Below, in pieces: positions 58,076 through 64,000 of a stretch of DNA of 64,000 bases (position 1 is the stretch's first letter; each line of letters opens with the position of its first letter). This stretch comes from Coccinella septempunctata (taxonomy: Eukaryota > Arthropoda > Insecta > Coleoptera > Coccinellidae), in contig NC_058190.1 of NCBI RefSeq assembly GCF_907165205.1, forward strand, positions 47,666,116-47,730,115. Direction: 5' to 3'. The position numbers were made by a program, and so were the translations under genes. The notes under the pieces are model-generated. The model was not told where the DNA came from. It did no database searches and was given only the letters and a program-made list of their open reading frames with translations.

Positions 58076-60040
58076 TTTGATATAAGAAATATTGAAGTGC
58101 CTAATGGCTGTATACACCGTTTCATTTAATGGTCTCTTGAACAACGCATAGAATCTCCATGAAAAAATTATGTTTAAGGAATTAATCTCATTTTGAAACT
58201 CGGACTCCCATAGTCATTTTTCCATTTCCACCAACTCCAACTGTTTCTATGCAGAGAATGTATTTCCATTTTGGTTTTGTTCCGATTCACCAGGTCGCAA
58301 AACAATTTTTTCGACCCTCTCCATCATCATAATCAGCTAGGGTCATAAATACACCCACTAGTTTATATCCAATTGAGTTAATCCCTCCTTTAATGCACCC
58401 TTTATAATCAATAAAAGAGGGATTTAAGGAGGACTTAACGTTCTGCGAATGGTAGCCATTTCTCCCGTCCGCCGGTTAAGTAAACCGAAAAATATATCAA
58501 TGCAACTTTAAAATTAGTTCCAATTGATACGGAGGGCTTAAGGTTTTATTAAAGGGCCGTAATTCACCGGCTATTTAGGGTGCGTCATGCAAATGTCCCT
58601 TCGAGCTATCGGAGAATCTGTCTAATGTTTGTTCGTTCATTCTGTCTATAGAATTCTCGACAGCCCAACAATTGCCTGTTTTTATTTCATTACCGGACCT
58701 TGTCATCGTATAGGGATTGGAGAAACTTCGAATGCATTGACTGAAGTATAATGAAAAAATGATTTTCGAGAACTTAACTGTACAAGAACAACAATTGTCG
58801 CTGTCGAACAGGGAGAGGAATCAAATTTCATTAGCTTTTTATCCGTCGACAGAAAAAAATATTCAAATGAGCGCATTAGACGAAATTTAATTTGTCTGAA
58901 AGCTTTTTTTATTCATGAAAGAACACCGCTTATACTTTAAGCTTTGTGAAAATTGAATCGGGCCGAATTTACATTTCAAAGATCAAGTGGGCGAGTAAGG
59001 ATTGCGAAGGGGAGGGAAAATGAAAAAAATTAATTTAAACACCAGTAGTGGGACTACAGAATCATTATCATGAATGATTCTTGAGGCATCACTATCTGAC
59101 ATGTTTCATGGGATATATTTCTTTTATGCTTGAAATGGCAAACACATTTGTTGATTTTATCTCTCGTCAGACAAGTATATTTTCACAATTTACTGTGGCA
59201 TCTGCTTCAATTAAACATAATTACTCTGTGGTCACTGAAGATCCCCATACCTACAAGACTCAGTAATATAATAAGAGTGAACTTGACAAGATCCCCACAA
59301 AAAAAATCTGTGATCGTCAGGTCAGGTGATTTTGCTGGCCATTCAGGTCTTGGTGAAATTGGGCGATGCAGAAATAAAGGCTATAAACCAGTGATGGACC
59401 TCCTAGCTAGATGTTGGTAATTTTTTTCAGTCAGAATCTTGATGCTGGGATATCTCGTCGTCTCGCAAACGATTCCAGTTTTTCCGTAATGAAAATCGGG
59501 AAATGGAGAACGAATCGTAGAATATATATACAAGTTGCCCTCATTACGAACAGTGATCATTCAGCAACCGAATGCCGGGATAATGAAAGGGTCCAGAGCA
59601 CAGGTACGTCGAGGAACTAAATAACAAACAAGTTCCATTATTCAGCTCCAAACCTCGGCTCCATGCGAAGAAGCAGTAAAACGAACTCGTGGGGCATTAG
59701 GCAAATTGAATAAAAAACATAAACCCAACAGGAACACAAAGCAAACTCCTCGGGAGGTCTTAATTCATCATTAATACTCATTCGATTAATTAATTTCAAC
59801 TTACAAATTTCAATTAGATTCGAAAGCAGGCGAGGCCATTAGGTGGAATGGATATTAGGGATTAGGTTGAGATGGAAATGGGTTTTATTGATACAGCTGG
59901 TCGGAGCGGGAGCATTTTCTGGTCGTTTCTACTCCTACGTCGGATTAGGAAATACATGAGAAGAGTAGAGAAGTTTTCTCGAATATTTACTGTAACTATA
60001 ACAATTGCGATCTATTATTGTCTTCTGGTAAAATTTTTAC
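58076..60040. other. Unique non-coding DNA
   Basis: No gene recognised. A small hairpin lies at 58384-58432. Frames at 59081-59620 lack known motifs. Confidence 0.45.
58384..58432. repeat. Small hairpin
   Basis: CCTCCTTTAA pairs with TTAAGGAGG, with an inner CCCTTT/AGAGGG pairing. Confidence 0.6.
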
Positions 60041-60043
60041 ACA

Positions 60044-60120
60044 ACGTTTTTTCTTATTTCAGGTAATATGCCACTTCATAATAAGGAAAGGATGCCAACA
60101 GAGAGATACAGAATGTGAGA
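60044..60120 (+). promoter_or_regulatory. Candidate recursive splice site 3
   Basis: CGTTTTTTCTTATTTCAG ends at 60062 and is joined to GTAATA; a second donor-like GTGAGA starts at 60115, bounding 52 nt. The donors are weaker than at site 2. Sequence pattern only. Confidence 0.3.
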
Positions 60121-61559
60121 TTTTTGATTTTAGTTTCGGATACGAATGATTGAATCCATTTTGTGCAACATTTAGTATTTTTTTCACTATCGGATGCTAT
60201 TTTTGTTGTTTGGATTGAAATGGTATGTTTTTATTGATGTCTGATGATTTTATTTAGTGATGCCCACGAGACCAACGAGACGAGACTTTACTAAAGTGTC
60301 GTTCGGAAACAAAACTCCGTCATTATCAGAAATATTCACGAAACTATCAGGCTGCGAGCAAGTACTGAGATCGGATGTCATTGATTCTAAAAGGATATGG
60401 GAGTGCCGCAGAAAAAACAAACGAATTAGGCCCTGAACCTTTGTGTGGTATAAAAAAAATTACCTACAAGAAAAAAATTCAGGAGAAGGATAACTCTGGT
60501 GGAATCTTCCTGGACTGGACCACTCCAAAAAGCTCACTGAGAGATCTAAGATGTATCTGGATTTGAGCAACAATTTGGTACAACTCCTTACAGGACATTG
60601 CTGCATCACTAAGCTCCTTATGAGAATGAGAAAGTAAAAACTGACCTCCAGATTTTATGAGGAGTGGGTAGAATGCGTTGCCATTGGCAGCCAACGTAAA
60701 AACTTTCAGGAGCAGGGATATAACATCTATATAGATCTGAAAGTCTGTTTCAGATGTGAGAAGTGAAAACCCACAGAGGTGGCTCCAAAGCTGGAAAAAA
60801 TGGCTCACACTTCGTCTATTTCATGGCGATAAGGGGATCGAAACTATTGAATATAGAAAAAAACTCTTAAAAGGAAATCCATCTAAAAACTTCATGGTGG
60901 GAGGGCTTTCACATCTTGTTGAGTTTTGCCCGCACTTAATAGGAAGACGAAAACAAGTGATGTGATTAGAAAACCCGTGATGAACAGAGGACGTTCGGTG
61001 TTTTCTTGTTTCCCGAAACTCCATCAAAGTTATGACGGAGCAGCGGCAGCAGCACCAGCCATACCTAACCGTAAAATACATTAGCGATCTCGAAAAACCC
61101 CGAATGAAATATTCAAGTCGCTCCATGTCGAAAAGTTCGCTAACTAGATTTTTTCGCCGACTTGCATTGCTATTCTATCTGGGAAGGGCCTTAATTAGAT
61201 TTGACAAAATCCGGGCCCGGATTCTCGACAAAGTTCTCCGTAGCAGATATGCATGCTTATCCGATGAGATGAGATACTTTCCCATCAATTTCTGCGGGAT
61301 AAAAGTGCGGAAATCTAATATTTGTTCGTGTGGTAATCTTGTATCGTCTCATGAATGCAAATCGCCTGCTCCGGCATAATCCCGTTATCGCGGAAAACAC
61401 ACATCTTAACGCGTTTAGCCGAGATGCCTGATGCGACATTTGTGCCTTTGGGGGTCTTCATTTGATACGCAACTCTTCAGGGGGGATTTAGGGCATTATT
61501 CCGTGGCTGGGAAGAGAGCATCTTCGAAGATTGCTAGAAGAACTACTATTTTTCAACTA
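60121..61559. other. Unique non-coding DNA
   Basis: No gene recognised. Frames at 60479-60965 and 61032-61379 are on conflicting strands with no domain. Confidence 0.45.
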
Positions 61560-61604
61560 CACTGCGCAAAAAAAATTAACGCACATTATGGAAATCTCGA
61601 ATTT
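61560..61604 (+). repeat. Tc1 left terminal inverted repeat
   Basis: CACTGCGC, an A-run, ATTAACGCACATT, then GGAAATCTCGAATTT. Matches the reverse complement of 63025-63068 with a few mismatches. Confidence 0.9.
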
Positions 61605-61837
61605 ATTCTACAACTGAAGGTGTTCTCAATGATAATTATTTTTATCAGAATTATGCATGCATATGTTATCCACTTTCAACGGTTTTCTTCAATACAGATG
61701 TTTTTCCCCAGGAGGAATAAAAAAAGATGATATTATCAGATTTTGAATGTATTGGCTCCATTCTAAAATCAGTTGTTCTCGATCAATTCTAGTGATCAAT
61801 AGTTTTTCTTTCGTTTGATTTTCTACACTCGATCGCT

Positions 61838-62794
61838 ATGCAACGCGTAACATGCAATTTGACCGAAGAGGAATGTGCCCAAGCGGTAGTTTTGCGAGAA
61901 GAAGGGTGGACATACACAAGAATTGCAGAAAGGTTTGGAGTTTCCCATACAAGTGTGTCCAGAATGTTGCAGCGATTCAGAGAGACAGGTATGAATGTCC
62001 GAAGACCAGGACAGGGTAGACCACGGGTAACAACTGCCGTTCAAGAACGTTATTTGAGAGTTTCTTCGTTGAGACAACGGTTTGCAACCGCTCGACTCCT
62101 TCACATTCAGCTTGAGCAAACTCATGAGGTGCAAATTAGCACTCAGACAATAAGAAATCGCCTCAAAGAATATGATTTAAGGCCTCGTGTCGCGGCAAGA
62201 GGCCCAGCTCTTACCCCAGCCCATCGAAGGGCGCGTTTGGATTTTGCGAGAGAGCATATCCATTGGGAAGAGGCCGATTGGGAAAGAGTTCTCTTCAAAG
62301 ATGAGTCTAGATTCTGTCTCTACCATTGTGATCGACGTTCCCTTGTATACAGACGTCCACATGAAAGATATGCTCAGTGCAATTTCCTGAATACTACTGG
62401 TTTCGGGGGAGGATCGATTATGGTATGGGGTGGAATATCTTTTGACTGCTCGCACAGACCTAGTGGAGCTATGAATGCTGATAAGTATTTAAGGAACATT
62501 CTTGAAGAGCATGTAGTGCCATTTGCCCCATACATTGGTGAAAATTTCATTTTTATGGACGATAATGCCAGACCCCATGGTGCGCGCATCGTTCAGGAGT
62601 ACCTTGAAGAGGTTGAAGTCTCTCGAATGGAATGGCCAGCAAGAAGTCCAGATCTCAATCCGATTGAGCAGGTTTGGGACAACCTGAATAGAAGGCTGAG
62701 AAGTTCAGAAAATCATCCAGCTACTCTTAATGACTCAGGAATCCAACTCGAAGAAATCTGGGAAAGATTAGATCAGAATATTTCAAGATTTTGA
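61838..62794 (+). CDS. Tc1-like transposase, DD34E, 318 aa, intact
   Basis: Catalyses cut-and-paste excision and insertion into TA sites. Residues 1-60 form the first helix-turn-helix (LTEEECAQAVVLREEGWTYT, FGVSHTSVSRMLQRF), followed by the basic linker GQGRPRVTT at about 58-66, the second HTH-like segment to about 115, then the RNase H-fold core. The catalytic residues are all present: D155 (LFKDESRF), D242 (FMDDNARPH) and E277 (SPDLNPIEQVWD), with 34 residues between the last two, the Tc1 signature. GGGSIMVWGGIS at 190-201 is also typical. The length is slightly under the usual 340 or so but no domain is missing. The start ATG is the first in frame within the TIRs, and the N-terminus MQRVTCNLTEEE fits the family. 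The stop TGA is at 62792-62794. Whether it is expressed cannot be told. Confidence 0.95.
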   Translation: MQRVTCNLTEEECAQAVVLREEGWTYTRIAERFGVSHTSVSRMLQRFRETGMNVRRPGQGRPRVTTAVQERYLRVSSLRQRFATARLLHIQLEQTHEVQISTQTIRNRLKEYDLRPRVAARGPALTPAHRRARLDFAREHIHWEEADWERVLFKDESRFCLYHCDRRSLVYRRPHERYAQCNFLNTTGFGGGSIMVWGGISFDCSHRPSGAMNADKYLRNILEEHVVPFAPYIGENFIFMDDNARPHGARIVQEYLEEVEVSRMEWPARSPDLNPIEQVWDNLNRRLRSSENHPATLNDSGIQLEEIWERLDQNISRF

Positions 62795-63024
62795 GTATGA
62801 ACCGTTGTTGTCGAGCTGTAATTAACGCAAGGGGTGGAAATACCACGTATCAAATCACTTATCAGCATTTCAGTATTTTGAAAATTGTTCATTTCTCTTC
62901 TTTCACATAGGATTCGGTGATATCCTGAATTTTTCTTTCATTTAATGTGTCTTGTTTCCTTCAGAACCTTCCCGAGAGAACATAAAAAATAAGTTATAAA
63001 GTCAATGTAGAGTTAACTTTCATT

Positions 63025-63068
63025 AAAATTGAGATTTTCAGAATGTGCGTTAATTTTTTGGCGCAGTG
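63025..63068 (-). repeat. Tc1 right terminal inverted repeat
   Basis: Reverse complement begins CACTGCGCCAAAAAATTAAC and continues GCACATTCTGAAAATCTC. Followed by TA. Confidence 0.9.
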
Positions 63069-63070
63069 TA

Positions 63071-63926
63071 GATCGAGTCGCTATTTTCGAAAATATCGAA
63101 TCTTCGGAAATTTTAAGCTTGATTTTGTTAATTCCAATTTGACTTTTCGCTTTCGAATCATCAAACGATTCCCTCGCTTCCATTTCCACGAACTCACATG
63201 AATGACCACCCCACGATACGATCAAGATGCCACGTCATCCTTGAGAGTGTCCCTAACAGGATCAAAATCTCTAATCAAGACCAACGGTCGTATTAGCATG
63301 AAAAAGAACTTCCAGGACTTCCAGTTTGTTAGCTACCCCGGCAGCTTGATAGCACATAACGCAATCGTACCAATTTCAATATTTACGTCACGACGAAACG
63401 TCTAACTCGATTACGTCGAATCTGCGTGGCGCGAGGGCCACATCCACCGGGCACTTGATTATGGCGACGGGGCGCATGCAGGGGATGATAATTTTCGGGA
63501 TGCCAGCGAAAATGCGGCAGATGTCCGCGTCCGATTCTTATCGCTAGGGGTGGGAGTCGGTCAACCAAGAATCCGATATGGAGATGCTCTTGTGAATTCG
63601 GAAAGTTCGTATTCATGACGGCTTATAATGGATTTTGCACACTGTGCGATAACGACGAGGTAGGGGGAACGGAAATTCAATTATGGGTTGTTTATTGTCC
63701 GGAAGAGAAATATTTACATTTATATAAAACTTATTTCGGTGGGGGGGTTGTGATGAATACTCTCAATTATAATATCTAGGGCGGAAATCACTCTTCTTCA
63801 CCTCTCACTGTTGAACTGCTGGATTATTTTTGACTTTCCCAAGCTAACAATCTGGTTCAGTTTCAAAAAGTTACAACTTTGGTGACCTTTACATAGGCTT
63901 TTCCATTTCTTTCGATACCACAATGC
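63071..63926. other. Unique non-coding DNA
   Basis: No gene recognised; 63400-63680 is GC-richer with a motif-free minus-strand frame (63616-63383). Confidence 0.45.
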
Positions 63927-64000
63927 ATTCATTCATTCATTGCTGCATCTCGTTACCGAGAATAAACCTTAGGGCTAATTGCGACTGTGTGCTCTCCTGT
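63927..64000 (-). pseudogene. LINE 3' end, same family as 37826-38729, cut by the window edge
   Basis: Read on the minus strand: HRRAHSR-like codons then a stop, TTTATTCTCGGTAACGAGAT, and (TGAA)n adjoining the genome at 63927. The same words end the copy at 38636-38726. The rest of the element lies beyond the right edge. Confidence 0.8.

Larger units (their letters stand above)
61560..63068 (+). mobile_element. Tc1-like transposon, full length and apparently intact
   Basis: 1509 bp, TA on both sides (61558-61559, 63069-63070), inverted repeats of about 44 bp at the ends, and one uninterrupted transposase gene in the centre. Both ends start CACTGCGC and share ATTAACGCACATT. It is the only class II element here without visible inactivating damage, so it is probably the youngest insertion. 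Confidence 0.96.

Noticed and set aside
57844..58125. 93-codon minus-strand frame
   Set aside because: The plus strand reads the RT motifs GVPQGSILGPLLF and FADD over the same bases.
62177..62589. Minus-strand frames of 71-92 codons
   Set aside because: Antisense shadows of the intact Tc1 transposase.
1..64000. tRNA or rRNA genes, CRISPR arrays, bacterial operons, LTR retrotransposons
   Set aside because: No B-box plus A-box pair folding as a tRNA was seen, no regularly spaced short repeats, no ribosome-binding-site-spaced genes, and no gag/integrase motifs or paired LTRs were found by reading.

Overview
This is an AT-rich, gene-poor stretch of an insect genome, probably a beetle or another holometabolous insect. 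The lineage is inferred only from the transposon content, not from a marker gene. No protein-coding host gene could be recognised. What can be read is a dense graveyard of transposable elements set in long unique non-coding DNA, which looks like the inside of a very long intron or an intergenic desert.

Class II elements dominate. A full-length Tc1-like transposon with an uninterrupted 318-residue DD34E transposase lies at 61560-63068. One mariner family (termini CGAGG, TA target sites) has five decayed copies at 1718-4162, 20671-21857, 23278-23660 (minus), 50819-51727 and 53368-54621. A second, badly broken Tc1-like transposase lies near 18150-18790. Non-autonomous elements with inverted ends are frequent: family A (partial or whole copies near 5028, 5783, 18951, 36395, 51728), family B (8445, 29475, 33741; about 930 bp, TA-flanked, with a pogo-like zinc-finger relic), and foldback or TIR elements at 6030, 6778, 16335, 31632, 31904 and 55466.

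Non-LTR retrotransposon pieces are all 5'-truncated or broken: a jockey-like RT (1-858, minus), an I-clade RNase H end inserted into mariner copy 1 with an 11-bp target duplication (2341-3533), RT/RNase H relics (14875-15360 minus; 22720-23170), a Dong/R4-like C-terminus (26535-27290), small RT core pieces (28820-28932; 57805-58075), and a LINE with a C-terminal C2H2 finger (37826-38729) whose relative runs off the right edge (63927-64000, minus). Tandem repeats comprise a 494-bp array (10868-12606) with a lone relative at 46127-46616, next to a 174-bp satellite (45632-46115).

The non-transposon part carries some unexplained structure. Three plus-strand sites (9984/9985, 41039/41040, 60062/60063) have a pyrimidine tract and AG directly joined to a 5' splice-site-like GT, with a second donor-like site 43-52 nt further on. 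That is the layout of recursive splice sites in long introns. A possible 35-nt minus-strand microexon lies at 44200-44234. A 130-bp block with a homeodomain-like core occurs twice, at 4389-4520 and 8017-8147. All of these are candidates that rest on sequence pattern alone.
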